A DNA stretch of 39,434 nucleotides, taken from the NCBI GenBank assembly GCA_018242545.1, contig JAFEBT010000009.1, positions 1 to 39,434 on the forward strand. Reading direction: 5' to 3'. Source of the stretch: Pseudomonadota bacterium. Lineage in GTDB: Bacteria; Pseudomonadota; Alphaproteobacteria; 16-39-46. The position numbers and the translations under genes are program-made. Below the pieces are notes generated by a model. It worked only from the letters and a program-made list of their open reading frames with translations, did not search any database and was not told the DNA's origin. This document shows, piece after piece, positions 24,244 through 33,226 of this stretch (its first letter is position 1; each line of letters starts with the position of its first letter).

Positions 24244-25374
24244 ATGTTTTTAAGAGTGTTAGAAAATTATACAATCTTTAAGCCAATTTTTCTTTTAAAA
24301 AATTTGCGATGGTCTATCGTACTTCTTATTTCAATCATTTCTGGTATTGGATTTATAATGCTCTATTCTGCTGCCAATGGTCATCTTATGCCCTGGGCAC
24401 TTCCCCAAATGATACGTTTTTTAATAGGGGTGCTTTTAATGATTGGGATTTCTGCCATAAATATAAGATTTTGGCGTCATCTGGCTTATTTATTTTATGG
24501 AGGCTCATTTTTACTTCTCCTTGCTGTTGAAATTATTGGAAATATTGGCATGGGAGCGCAACGATGGATTAATGTTGGTTTTTTTAATATTCAACCTTCT
24601 GAACTAATGAAAATAGCGCTTATTCTTGCTCTTGCTCGGTATTTTAGTGCTCTAAGTGTGGAAGAAATACAAAAACCAAAATTTCTTCTCCTCCCTCTCT
24701 TTATGATTTTAATGCCAGCCATGTTGGTTGCAAAGCAGCCAGATTTAGGAACAGCTCTTTTGCTCATCATGATTGGGGCTGGAATTCTTTTTACGGCGGG
24801 TGTTAAGGTTCGTTATTTTGTAGGTTTAGGATTTGTAAGCCTTTGTTGTCTCCCCTTGGCTTGGTGTTTTTTAAAAAGTTACCAAAAAAATCGAATTCTT
24901 ATTTTCTTAAATCCTGAAAAAGATCCTTTGAAATCGGGGTACCACATTTTGCAATCTAAGATCGCATTAGGATCAGGAGGAATTTTTGGAAAAGGTTTTC
25001 AAGCCGGAACGCAAAGTCATTTAAATTTTTTACCAGAAAAGCAGACAGATTTCATATTTACAATGTTTTCAGAAGAATTCGGATTTATAGGGGCGATCTG
25101 TCTTTTGAGTCTTTATTTTCTTCTAATGTTACTGAGCTTAAAAGTTGGGCTTGAGTCAAGAGATCGTTTTGGAAAATTCATTGTAATGGGGGTTCTTATT
25201 ACAGTTTTTGTATATGTTTTCATTAATACATCTATGGTTATGGGGCTTGTTCCTGTTGTGGGTGTACCGCTTCCTTTTGTCTCGTATGGAGGAACTGCTC
25301 TTTTAACTCTTTTAATGAGTTTTGGTTTCTTACTGGGTGTTGATCTTCAAAAACATCGTAAATCAATGACTTAA
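24244..25374 (+). CDS. rodA: Rod-shape determining glycosyltransferase RodA (SEDS family)
   Basis: RodA polymerises lipid II glycan chains together with PBP2. From the ATG at 24244 (376 residues) there are about ten membrane helices. Conserved SEDS blocks are GAQRWIN, FNIQPSELMKIALILALARYF, AKQPDLGTALLLI, SGGIFGKGFQAGTQSHLNFLPEKQTDFIF and MGLVPVVGVPLPFVSYGGT. The start chosen has AAAGGG just upstream; the longer in-frame start at 24157 would overlap mrdA by 77 bases and adds a non-conserved tail. It ends only five bases from the convergent fau gene. Confidence 0.96.
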   Translation: MFLRVLENYTIFKPIFLLKNLRWSIVLLISIISGIGFIMLYSAANGHLMPWALPQMIRFLIGVLLMIGISAINIRFWRHLAYLFYGGSFLLLLAVEIIGNIGMGAQRWINVGFFNIQPSELMKIALILALARYFSALSVEEIQKPKFLLLPLFMILMPAMLVAKQPDLGTALLLIMIGAGILFTAGVKVRYFVGLGFVSLCCLPLAWCFLKSYQKNRILIFLNPEKDPLKSGYHILQSKIALGSGGIFGKGFQAGTQSHLNFLPEKQTDFIFTMFSEEFGFIGAICLLSLYFLLMLLSLKVGLESRDRFGKFIVMGVLITVFVYVFINTSMVMGLVPVVGVPLPFVSYGGTALLTLLMSFGFLLGVDLQKHRKSMT

Positions 25375-25379
25375 GAAAA

Positions 25380-25988
25380 CTACGAAGAGGCTTTTTGAAG
25401 CCCATGTTCTGTTAAAATCCAGTTAAGAGGTTCATCTTCAGGAGTTGTAGGAACATGATCGATTTCTTGGATTGAAAATCCAACTCCAACAGCAATAACA
25501 GAGTCTTTTGGAGATTTTCGTAAGAGGTGCAAGGTTCTATCATAAAAACCTCCACCATATCCGAGACGATTCCCATATTTATCAACGCCTAAAAAAGGGA
25601 TTAAAAGAAGAGTTGGCCTTACGAGGGGTTGATTTTTACGGGGTTGAAAAAGATCTGAAATAGTCATGCAAGGAGATTTTGTAAGGACATCTAAGGGATG
25701 CCAGCTTCTAAAAGAAAGAGGAGATTTTAAGGCGTCTATGCAAGGAAGTGCGCAGGGAAAGCCATATTGGAAGAGAGAAGTAAGAAGGGGTTTACAATCA
25801 GCCTCATCCCGTAACGGCCAATACCCGCTGATAACAGACGTCTTTGGAAGATTTAAAGTCTTTTGAAGGAAATGACGGAAGAAAGGACCTATATCTTGAA
25901 AAAAAGAAGCAGTTTTAGAGTTTTGAACAAAAAGGCGTCTTTTTTCTCGAAGCTCTGATCTGAGTTTTTCTTTGTTATCAATGTACAT
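25380..25988 (-). CDS. fau: 5-formyltetrahydrofolate cyclo-ligase
   Basis: This enzyme of about 202 residues converts 5-formyl-THF to 5,10-methenyl-THF with ATP. The N-terminal basic helix KEKLRSELREKRR, GYWPLRDEADCKPLL, LIPFLGVDKYGNRLGYGGGFYDR (the nucleotide/folate-binding loop) and the EIDHVPTTPEDEPLNWILTE tail are family markers. I choose the ATG at 25988, because the next in-frame start (26096) would overlap the candidate 6S RNA and adds unrelated residues. No strong ribosome site is visible. The fau gene lies directly downstream of 6S RNA in many proteobacteria. Confidence 0.93.
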   Translation of the reverse strand: MYIDNKEKLRSELREKRRLFVQNSKTASFFQDIGPFFRHFLQKTLNLPKTSVISGYWPLRDEADCKPLLTSLFQYGFPCALPCIDALKSPLSFRSWHPLDVLTKSPCMTISDLFQPRKNQPLVRPTLLLIPFLGVDKYGNRLGYGGGFYDRTLHLLRKSPKDSVIAVGVGFSIQEIDHVPTTPEDEPLNWILTEHGLQKASS

Positions 25989-26014
25989 GGGAAGCAGATA
26001 TTTAAAAACAAAAT

Positions 26015-26170
26015 AAAAAGCCACTAAAGCCGTTCCCCGCATGGATATCCACATGTGGCCCTTATGAAAAGGGGGAAACCTGTATATGAAAACCACGGTT
26101 TTTATAAGAACAAGTCTCCATTTTTGAAACTTAGGCCCCTCGGATATGGAGGTGACGCGCTTCGTAGCTT
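26015..26170 (-). ncRNA. ssrS: Candidate 6S RNA
   Basis: 6S RNA binds RNA polymerase-sigma70 and mimics an open promoter. Upstream of fau on the same strand, the canonical place for ssrS, a segment of about 156 bases can form a closing stem, GCTACGAAG near the 5' end with CTTTAGTGGC near the 3' end. An internal helix ATATCC/GGATAT and GC-rich runs (GAGGGGCC; GGTTTCCCCC; GCGGGG) flank what could be the central bubble. A T5 tract follows the closing stem. A good promoter precedes it, listed separately. There is no protein-coding explanation for the segment. The exact ends are estimates. Confidence 0.6.
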
Positions 26171-26176
26171 ATGGTT

Positions 26177-26204
26177 AGTATAGCATAATTTATGGAATTG
26201 TCTT
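26177..26204 (-). promoter_or_regulatory. Sigma70-type promoter for the candidate 6S RNA
   Basis: On the minus strand AAGACA (26199-26204) and TATACT (26177-26182) are 16 bases apart; the alternative -35 TTAAGA is at 18 bases. Transcription would begin near 26170, at the base of the closing stem. Confidence 0.6.
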
Positions 26205-26212
26205 AAAAAATC

Positions 26213-26376
26213 TTAACAAAAAGCAACCTCAACCTCTTTACCACAAAAGGCAAGCTCTCTCTTAAAGATTCTCTTGATTGGGAAATCTTTAATTTTAGAA
26301 GCATAATTCTTTGCTTCTATTTGCTCCAATTCTTGATAAGCCATATGTTTTAAATCTTCTGTTTTTTGCAACTTTT
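26213..26376 (-). pseudogene. Remnant of an AAA-ATPase-like/PD-(D/E)XK family gene (C-terminal end)
   Basis: About 54 codons read LQKTEDLKHMAYQELEQI, EAKNYASKIKDFPIKRIF and KRELAFCGKEVEVAFC, then stop. This matches the end of the AAA-ATPase-like (DUF1703) family, whose C-terminal nuclease domain typically closes with A-x-x-Q-I-x-x-K-x-Y-A ... GKEVEVA. Upstream in frame is a stop (TGA) and then a C7 run with no trace of the rest, so this is a decayed fragment. An intact relative begins at 38351. The fragment lies just beyond the 6S promoter. Confidence 0.72.
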
Positions 26377-26446
26377 TTCAATTTTACGGGGGGGTATATG
26401 GCACTTTAGATCTTAATTTTTAGGTACCCTTCAAAAAGAAGCGTAA

Positions 26447-26830
26447 TCATGAAGAGCATGTTATTTGTCCGAGAGTCTGGCCAGGTTGTATGAGGGTGCC
26501 TTCCCGTATTTGTGTCGTAACAACGCCAGAACAAGGAGAAACCAATGGATATGTTCCTGGTGTCTCCATTTGTTGTGAATTTATATAAATTTGTGCAATA
26601 AGGGAATTTTCAGAAACAAAGAAGCTTCCAGATACTTTCTTCCAACCTATTGTGTAAAATGTACTAGATTGGGAACCATTGTTTAAATCAAGAGCGGAAG
26701 GGGCGACAATAAGTTTTACAGTAGGAGATTCCATAACAGCAGCATGGCTCTCATTTTCGAGGACAGTTACAGATAAAAGAGACAAAGTTATCAAGAGACC
26801 ATATTTAAAGAATCTTTCTTTCGTTTTCAT
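26447..26830 (-). CDS. Small periplasmic protein with a lipoyl-like C-terminus
   Basis: This 127-residue exported protein has a signal peptide (KTKERFFKYGLLITLSLLSV... cleaved near ESHA). The last 35 residues (PLVSPCSGVVTTQIREGTLIQPGQTLGQITC) resemble half of a biotinyl/lipoyl hammerhead, as in HlyD-type adaptor proteins. No Lys sits at the expected modification turn. The middle is unassigned. It begins 22 bases after the TPR-secretin gene and very probably shares its transcript, so it may assist or plug that secretin. I do not recognise a named family. Confidence 0.7.
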   Translation of the reverse strand: MKTKERFFKYGLLITLSLLSVTVLENESHAAVMESPTVKLIVAPSALDLNNGSQSSTFYTIGWKKVSGSFFVSENSLIAQIYINSQQMETPGTYPLVSPCSGVVTTQIREGTLIQPGQTLGQITCSS

Positions 26831-26852
26831 AGGCTTTCGCTCATCGTTAAAG

Positions 26853-28856
26853 TTATAATGTTAATTCTTCAATTTCATGAAGATTATGCTGAAGATTTGG
26901 AATTGTTAGAGGCTTGACGGGCATATCGGAAGTTCTAAAATTACGCGAATATTGTGGTTCTGACAATTCTTTAAGGAAATTATCACTGCTGGGGAGGCTA
27001 TAAATCGTTGGATATAACTTTTTAAGCCGGTCAAGGAAAGGAGACTTTACTTCTACTTCTTCAGGAACAACAATCCAGTTACCTGCTGCGTCTTTAACAA
27101 TTTTTTCTGAAAATTCAGGTGAAATGATAAAGAGAATGGAGCGCTCAATAACTTGTCTATAATCATTTGAAAAGAAAAATCCAGCAACAGGAAGATCCCC
27201 TAAGAAAGGTGCTTCATCACGGCTTTTAATATGTGTGCGTTCCGTAAGGCCGCTTAAAACAAGACTTTCTCCAGGCGAAAGAATGGTTGTTGCGGAAACA
27301 CTCGATTTATCTGACTGAAAGGCTGGTGTTGTATTAACAAGGACAATATTTCCAGGAAGAGGATCTGTAGAAATAATTGTGCGTAAAGCATTTACTTTAA
27401 GAGCAATTTTTCCATTTTGTAAAAAGAAGGGAATGACAGAAAGAGATATTCCCACTTCTTTACTTACGAGATTTCCACCGCCCTGGGTGCTCGTGAGAGC
27501 AAGCGTGTAATCTGTTCCTGAAAAGAAGGTTGAGGGTTGCCCATGGGTTGCAATTAAAGAAGGTGTTGCGAGGATTTCATTATGATTAGTCGTATCATTT
27601 GCAATATTGAGGGAGTAGACAAGGGAACCAATTGAAAGATTATTTGTTCGAATATTTGGTTTAGTACGTGAGTTATCATGACTTGTTCCAAGCGCAGGCG
27701 TTGGAACACCTGTTTGAGTATTTTTATAACCTGCCGTAATGTTTAGAACATCAAGCAAATTATTTCCATAGCTTTGCGTTTCGAGACGTTCCACACGCAG
27801 AATCATAACATTTAAAACAATCATTTTTTGAGAATGGGGCAGCGCAAATTCTCCGTCGATGAGCTCGTTTTCCAAGGAAAAAGGTAAAGACGAACTTGGA
27901 TCAGAAGAGACAGAAGAGGCGGAAGAAGAAGACGTAGACGTAGACGGAGAAGAAGAATTCTTTGAAGAAGAGGAATGAGGCTTGGAAGGTTTTGATTTTG
28001 TCTTAGAAGATACAGGTGTCGATTTTTTGAAAGGTGCATCCAAAGGTTTTTGAGTAATTTCAGATGTTGAATTAACAGTTTGATTTGAGAGAGTACTATA
28101 AAAATTTTCCCATGAAAGAAGACGTTTTTTGAGATAAGACAGGAGACTTTCAGGCGTTTGATCTGTTTGGGCTAAAAGATTTAAATTTTCTTGTGCTTTT
28201 GTAAAATTTTTCGCAGAAGCATAAATAAGGGTAGCTGCTCTATAGATTTCTTCATTGGAGATCCCTTGCTTTTCTAAAGCAGAAATAGCTTCAACGGCTG
28301 TTTCAATATCTTGGCATAAATAAGAAGAAACAGCGAGTGCAAACAAATAAAGAGGATTGTTCGGGAAAGAAATAAGGGCATTTGCAAATTGATCTTGGGC
28401 CTTTTTAAAACTATTGGAATTCATATAAAGTTGGCCAAGATTATAGGAAGCTAAGGCATTTCCTGGATCAAGAGAAAGGGCAGTTTTATAGCCGATTTCA
28501 GCATTTGAAAGATAGGTTGGATTTTTTTCAATACCCCAAAGATGGTAGGTTAATCCATTAAGATAGTGATAAAGACTATTTTGAGGGCTTAAGCGAATGG
28601 CAGCGTTAAATGATTTAGACGCCAGTTCATAGTTTTTAGCACGGAGCTGTTTGAGGCCTTCATCAAGCTCAGTTTGGCTTGCAAGATTTCCATGTCCGCG
28701 TGGCGACAGAGGGATGTTTTTATCAACGATATCTTCCATGCTTTCAGGGGTATCTAACATAAAGTTTGTACATCCTTCTAAAAAAAGGATACTTCCCAAA
28801 CTTGAAAGAAAACAAAGCAGGCGGACAAAAGAAAACTTGCAAAGTTTTATAGGCAT
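26853..28856 (-). CDS. TPR-secretin fusion lipoprotein
   Basis: The 667-residue protein begins with a lipoprotein signal peptide (lipobox FLEGC, Cys29). TPR-like helical repeats follow (about 60-235, with SFNAAIRLSPQNSLYHYLNGL and GNALASYNLGQLYMNSNSFKKAQDQFANAL). A Ser/Lys/Pro-rich linker spans about 270-325. The C-terminal half (about 340-620) is a type II/III secretin domain: ILATPSLIATHGQPSTFFSG, VGISLSVIPFF, ILSPGESLVLSGL and APFLGDLPVAGFFFS (the conserved gate motif). Secretins make outer-membrane channels for pili, secretion or phage. In Tad pili a TPR lipoprotein and a secretin are separate proteins; here they are joined. No ATPase, pilin or inner-membrane platform is in the window. 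Confidence 0.85.
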   Translation of the reverse strand: MPIKLCKFSFVRLLCFLSSLGSILFLEGCTNFMLDTPESMEDIVDKNIPLSPRGHGNLASQTELDEGLKQLRAKNYELASKSFNAAIRLSPQNSLYHYLNGLTYHLWGIEKNPTYLSNAEIGYKTALSLDPGNALASYNLGQLYMNSNSFKKAQDQFANALISFPNNPLYLFALAVSSYLCQDIETAVEAISALEKQGISNEEIYRAATLIYASAKNFTKAQENLNLLAQTDQTPESLLSYLKKRLLSWENFYSTLSNQTVNSTSEITQKPLDAPFKKSTPVSSKTKSKPSKPHSSSSKNSSSPSTSTSSSSASSVSSDPSSSLPFSLENELIDGEFALPHSQKMIVLNVMILRVERLETQSYGNNLLDVLNITAGYKNTQTGVPTPALGTSHDNSRTKPNIRTNNLSIGSLVYSLNIANDTTNHNEILATPSLIATHGQPSTFFSGTDYTLALTSTQGGGNLVSKEVGISLSVIPFFLQNGKIALKVNALRTIISTDPLPGNIVLVNTTPAFQSDKSSVSATTILSPGESLVLSGLTERTHIKSRDEAPFLGDLPVAGFFFSNDYRQVIERSILFIISPEFSEKIVKDAAGNWIVVPEEVEVKSPFLDRLKKLYPTIYSLPSSDNFLKELSEPQYSRNFRTSDMPVKPLTIPNLQHNLHEIEELTL

Positions 28857-28988
28857 AAAATTTTTACTCCCTGATTTTTATTTTGTACAACTTTATCAAA
28901 AAATAAAAAATTAACAAGAGCTTTAGTGAAAAATAACTTTTTTGAACAGAAACTCCTTCAATAAAGATATGATTCTTAGTTTAAATCA

Positions 28989-30797
28989 TTAATTATCGCT
29001 CATTTTAAGAGCATCTAAGAAGGCACGCTGCGGGATTTCGACTTTTCCAAATTGACGCATTTTCTTTTTTCCTTCTTTTTGCTTATCAAGAAGTTTTCGC
29101 TTGCGAGAAATGTCACCTCCATAACATTTTGCTGTAACATCTTTGCGAAGGGCAGAGACAGTTTCTCGGGCAATCACTTTTCCTCCAATAGCGGCTTGAA
29201 TGGCAATTTTGAAAAGTTGTCTCGGTATAATATCCTTGAGGCGTTCACACATAACGCGTCCGCGTGTATCAGCTTGATCTCTGTGAACAATACACGAGAG
29301 CGCATCTACAGGTTCAGCATTGACAAGAATAGATAGCTTTACAAGATCGCCAGTTTCATATCCATCCATTTGATAGTCAAAGCTTGCATATCCTCGGCTG
29401 ATTGATTTAAGACGATCGTAAAAATTAAAAACGACCTCATTAAGAGGCAGCCGATAAACAACCATCGCTCTTGAACCTGCATAAGTTAAATTAAGCTGAA
29501 CACCGCGTCTTTCAGAACACAAGGTTAGAAGGGGCCCTAAGTATTCATCGGGAACAAGGATCGTTGCTTGAATCCAAGGCTCTTCAATATGATCAATACG
29601 AACAGGATCAGGCATGTCTGCAGGGTTATGAAGCTCAATAAATTCGCCATTTGTTAAAAAAATACGATAAATGACGCTGGGTGCCGTTGCAATTAAGTCA
29701 AGATTAAATTCGCGTTCAAGCCGTTCTCCAATGATTTCAAGATGTAAAAGGCCTAAAAACCCACACCGAAACCCAAATCCCAGAGCGGCTGACGTCTCTG
29801 CCTCAAATGAAAAACTTGCATCATTAAGATGGAGTTTTTCAAGACTTTCGCGCAAACGTGGATAGTCATCCGCATCTACTGGAAAAAGACCACAAAAGAC
29901 AACAGGAACGGAAGGTTTAAACCCTGGTAATGGAATAACGTCACGATTTTTATCATCTGTAATGGTATCTCCAATTTGACAATCTGCAACATGTTTGATG
30001 CTGGCTGTGAGATATCCAACTTCTCCAGGTCCAAGTTGAGCAATGGGTGTAATTTTAGGTGTGAAAACACCCACTTGTTCAACCTGATAGGTTGCATTGG
30101 TCGCAACCATTCGAATTTTCTGATTTGCTTTTAAAACACCATCTTTAATGCGGACAAGGATCACGACACCTAAGTAAGGATCATACCAGCTATCAATTAA
30201 AAGTGCTTTTAAGGGGGCATTAAGTTCACCGACAGGGGGAGGAAGTCTTGTGACAATAGCTTCTAAGACATCTGGAATGCCGACGCCTGTTTTGGCAGAG
30301 ATTAAAATAGCATCATGTGCTGGCAGCCCAATAACATCTTCAATTTGTGTTTTAATTCTCTCGGGTTCTGCTGCAGGAAGATCCACTTTATTTAAAACAG
30401 GAACAATTTCATGATTGTTATCAAGAGCAAGATACACATTTGCAAGCGTTTGTGCTTCAACGCCTTGACTTGCATCAACAACTAAAAGAGAGCCTTCACA
30501 GGCTGCAAGAGACCTGCTGACTTCATAAGCAAAGTCTACATGCCCAGGTGTATCCATAAGATTGAGCTCATAAACAAGTCCATCTTTGGCTTTATAGGTA
30601 AGGCGAACTGTTTGTGCTTTGATTGTTATTCCGCGCTCACGCTCTAGATCCATTGAATCAAGGATTTGATCCTTCATTTCCCGGTTTTCAAGGCCGCCAC
30701 ATGCCTCAATGAGACGATCGGCAAGCGTGGATTTCCCATGATCAATATGGGCAATAATTGAGAAATTTCGGATAAGAGAAAGAGGTGTTTGGGTCAT
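28989..30797 (-). CDS. lepA: Elongation factor 4 (LepA)
   Basis: LepA is a ribosome-associated GTPase. The 602-residue protein has G1 [10 protein letters not shown] (17-26), the switch I block [13 protein letters not shown]3 DTPGHVDF, G4 NKVDLP and G5 SAKTG. Domains II, III and V follow, and the LepA-specific C-terminal domain has [34 protein letters not shown]. Length and motifs are standard. It starts 11 bases after the pheT stop and may be transcribed with pheST. Confidence 0.98.
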   Translation of the reverse strand: MTQTPLSLIRNFSIIAHIDHGKSTLADRLIEACGGLENREMKDQILDSMDLERERGITIKAQTVRLTYKAKDGLVYELNLMDTPGHVDFAYEVSRSLAACEGSLLVVDASQGVEAQTLANVYLALDNNHEIVPVLNKVDLPAAEPERIKTQIEDVIGLPAHDAILISAKTGVGIPDVLEAIVTRLPPPVGELNAPLKALLIDSWYDPYLGVVILVRIKDGVLKANQKIRMVATNATYQVEQVGVFTPKITPIAQLGPGEVGYLTASIKHVADCQIGDTITDDKNRDVIPLPGFKPSVPVVFCGLFPVDADDYPRLRESLEKLHLNDASFSFEAETSAALGFGFRCGFLGLLHLEIIGERLEREFNLDLIATAPSVIYRIFLTNGEFIELHNPADMPDPVRIDHIEEPWIQATILVPDEYLGPLLTLCSERRGVQLNLTYAGSRAMVVYRLPLNEVVFNFYDRLKSISRGYASFDYQMDGYETGDLVKLSILVNAEPVDALSCIVHRDQADTRGRVMCERLKDIIPRQLFKIAIQAAIGGKVIARETVSALRKDVTAKCYGGDISRKRKLLDKQKEGKKKMRQFGKVEIPQRAFLDALKMSDN

Positions 30798-30808
30798 GCT
30801 TTAATACT

Positions 30809-33226
30809 TTAAATACGTAAGGTGGCGTTCACAGTTTTTTGGGCAACCTCAATAATGTTTTGAGAAAGGTCCTTGATCTCAGAATCTTTAAGTGTTTCTT
30901 GATGAGGGCTTAAAACAATCCGAAGTGCAATTGATTTTTGAGAAGCAAGAAGCCCAACTCCTGTGTAGACATCAAACACTAAAACATTCTCAATAAGAGA
31001 TTTATTAAGCGCATATATGGCATCAATCAGAGGCTGTATTTCTTCATTTTTTTCAAGGATGAATGCAAAATCCCGTGTGACTTTTGGATAAGGCGATAAA
31101 AATAAAGCTTTTTTAGAAGAAACGTATTTCGGAGAAGGAAGCGCGTCTAAAAAGATTTCAAATGCGAAAACTGGATTTTGGTCATCAAGATCAAAAGCTT
31201 TTACGATCGTTGGATGGAGGGCCCCAAAAAACCCAAGTAAACGTTTTGCTCCTTGGTAAAGAGCGCCGCTTCTATGGGGATGAAAATAAGAAGGGAGTGA
31301 CTCTCTTTTAATTTGGAAAGATGTGGCAGACATCCCCCATGCTTCAAGAAGACTAAAGACATCCGCTTTGATATCAAAAAGATCAAAAGGCCGCATTTCT
31401 TTTTTCCAATGGAGAGGCGTTGTTTCTCCTTTTCGGATGCCAGAAAGTGTTAAAACTTGGTCATTTGGAGAGGCTCCTTTAAAAAGTGATCCAAGCTCAA
31501 ATAAAGAAGCTGATGGAAAGCCCTGGTTTTGATTTTTAAGGCATACTTTTAAAAGACCTGGGAGCAAAGAAGGTCTTAAAATGGACATATCTTGGGAAAT
31601 TGGATTTTCAAGTACAAGATCTTCTTTTTTTTCGTCAAAATAAGAGAATTCCTTTTCAGAAATAAAGGAATAGGTTACACATTCAAGAAATCCTCTTTGG
31701 GCGAGAAGACGTTTTAAAAAAATTTGTTTTTCTTGAAAGGGCGTTAAGAGTGACTCTCTTTCTAAAGTTTTTGAAAAGGGTGGAAGAGGAAGGTTAGGAA
31801 TGTATTCAAATCCCTTAAGCCGTACGATTTCCTCAATAAGATCTTCTTCTTTTTCAATATCTGGTCGCCAAGACGGAATCTCAAAAGTCTGCGTTCCTGA
31901 GGTTTCTTGTTTGGGAATAAAGCCAAGGCGACATAAAATGTCTTTGGCTTCTTGAGATGAAATCTCAACCCCTGTTTTTTGAAAAATGTGGGTGTATGTT
32001 AAAGAAGCATGACGGGGGATATAAGGACTTGGATTAAGATCAATGATATGACTTATTGTTCCACCGCAAATATTTAGGATAAGACGAAGAGCTTCTTGGA
32101 ATCCAAAAGAAAGACCTAAAGGATCCACGCCGCGTTCAAGTCGTTGACGTGCATCCGTTTGAATCATTAATTTTTGTCCAGTTCGAGCAATGATAATTGG
32201 GTCAAATAGGGCGCCCTCTAAGAATACATCTTGTGTTTCAAGTGTACAACTTGACGATAACCCTCCTAAAATTCCTGCTATACTTTGAATACCCGAGGTA
32301 TCACTGATAACAAGCATAGAAGGATCAAGAGAATAGGTTTTTCCATTGAGCCCTTCAAAGCTTTCGGATGACTTTGCAAAGCGAACGGTAAGATCAGAGA
32401 TTTTTTGAGCATCAAATACATGCAAAGGACGAGCAAACCCAATAGAAATATAATTTGTTATGTCGACAAGCGCAGAAATTGGAGTGAGACCTGCAGAAAT
32501 GAGAAATGATTTAAGCCAAGAAGGGCTTTCACAATTTTTAACGTCTTTAATTAGGCATCCCATAAAACGAGAACAAGCATTTTGAGAAATAACCTTTGAA
32601 TCCAATGTCACAGAAAGAGGGCTTTCAAAGGAGCCTTTCAGAGAAGGAAGAGGGGGCGTTTTTAAAACGCCTGCTTGTTTTGCCGAAAGATCCCGTGCAA
32701 TTCCAAAAACTCCAAAACAATCGGGACGGTTGGGCGTAATTTTAAGATCAAAGAGAACTTCTCCAAAATTTGTAGCTTCTTTAAAAGAAACACCGGGTGT
32801 AAAAGAGCCAGAAAGTTCCATAATTCCGTCACTTTCCGTCGCAAGGCCGAGCTCTTTTTGAGAACAAAGCATTCCTTCACTTAGGACCCCACGGATTTCA
32901 GAAGATTTAAGAATTTGCCCCGTTGCAGGAATAAGAGTTCCTAAAGGGGCGTAAACTACCCAAATTCCGGGTCGTGCGTTAGGGGCTCCGCAGACGACCT
33001 TAGAGATATTTCTTTGTCCTAAATCAACATGACAAATCTTAAGGCGATCTGCATTTGGATGAGGAGATGTTTCGGTAATGTATCCAATTTTAAAAGGAGT
33101 AAGCAAGAGACTCTGATCATTGAGAGATTCAACCTCGAGTCCAAGATTGATAAGATACTCTGCAATTTCTTGAGGGGATAAAGAGGTGTCTAAGTATTGC
33201 TTGAGCCATTCGAAAGAAAATTTCAT
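30809..33226 (-). CDS. pheT: Phenylalanine-tRNA ligase beta subunit
   Basis: This is the 805-residue beta chain of the alpha2-beta2 enzyme. The N-terminal MKFSFEWLKQYLD, the OB-type tRNA-binding domain (about 40-150, HPNADRLKICHVDLG and VVCGAPNAR), and the B3/4 editing domain (VDITNYISIGFARPLHVFDA) are present. The B5 domain with GVDP and the C-terminal anticodon-binding ferredoxin-like domain (YPKVTRDFAFILE) follow. The ATG at 33226 overlaps the pheS stop (ATGA) and has GGGAG upstream. The longer in-frame ORF start only adds 13 residues of overlap. Confidence 0.97.
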   Translation of the reverse strand: MKFSFEWLKQYLDTSLSPQEIAEYLINLGLEVESLNDQSLLLTPFKIGYITETSPHPNADRLKICHVDLGQRNISKVVCGAPNARPGIWVVYAPLGTLIPATGQILKSSEIRGVLSEGMLCSQKELGLATESDGIMELSGSFTPGVSFKEATNFGEVLFDLKITPNRPDCFGVFGIARDLSAKQAGVLKTPPLPSLKGSFESPLSVTLDSKVISQNACSRFMGCLIKDVKNCESPSWLKSFLISAGLTPISALVDITNYISIGFARPLHVFDAQKISDLTVRFAKSSESFEGLNGKTYSLDPSMLVISDTSGIQSIAGILGGLSSSCTLETQDVFLEGALFDPIIIARTGQKLMIQTDARQRLERGVDPLGLSFGFQEALRLILNICGGTISHIIDLNPSPYIPRHASLTYTHIFQKTGVEISSQEAKDILCRLGFIPKQETSGTQTFEIPSWRPDIEKEEDLIEEIVRLKGFEYIPNLPLPPFSKTLERESLLTPFQEKQIFLKRLLAQRGFLECVTYSFISEKEFSYFDEKKEDLVLENPISQDMSILRPSLLPGLLKVCLKNQNQGFPSASLFELGSLFKGASPNDQVLTLSGIRKGETTPLHWKKEMRPFDLFDIKADVFSLLEAWGMSATSFQIKRESLPSYFHPHRSGALYQGAKRLLGFFGALHPTIVKAFDLDDQNPVFAFEIFLDALPSPKYVSSKKALFLSPYPKVTRDFAFILEKNEEIQPLIDAIYALNKSLIENVLVFDVYTGVGLLASQKSIALRIVLSPHQETLKDSEIKDLSQNIIEVAQKTVNATLRI

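Noticed and set aside
25989-26096. N-terminal extension of fau to 26096
   Set aside because: The extra residues have no family similarity and lie in the candidate 6S RNA; the family start fits ATG 25988.
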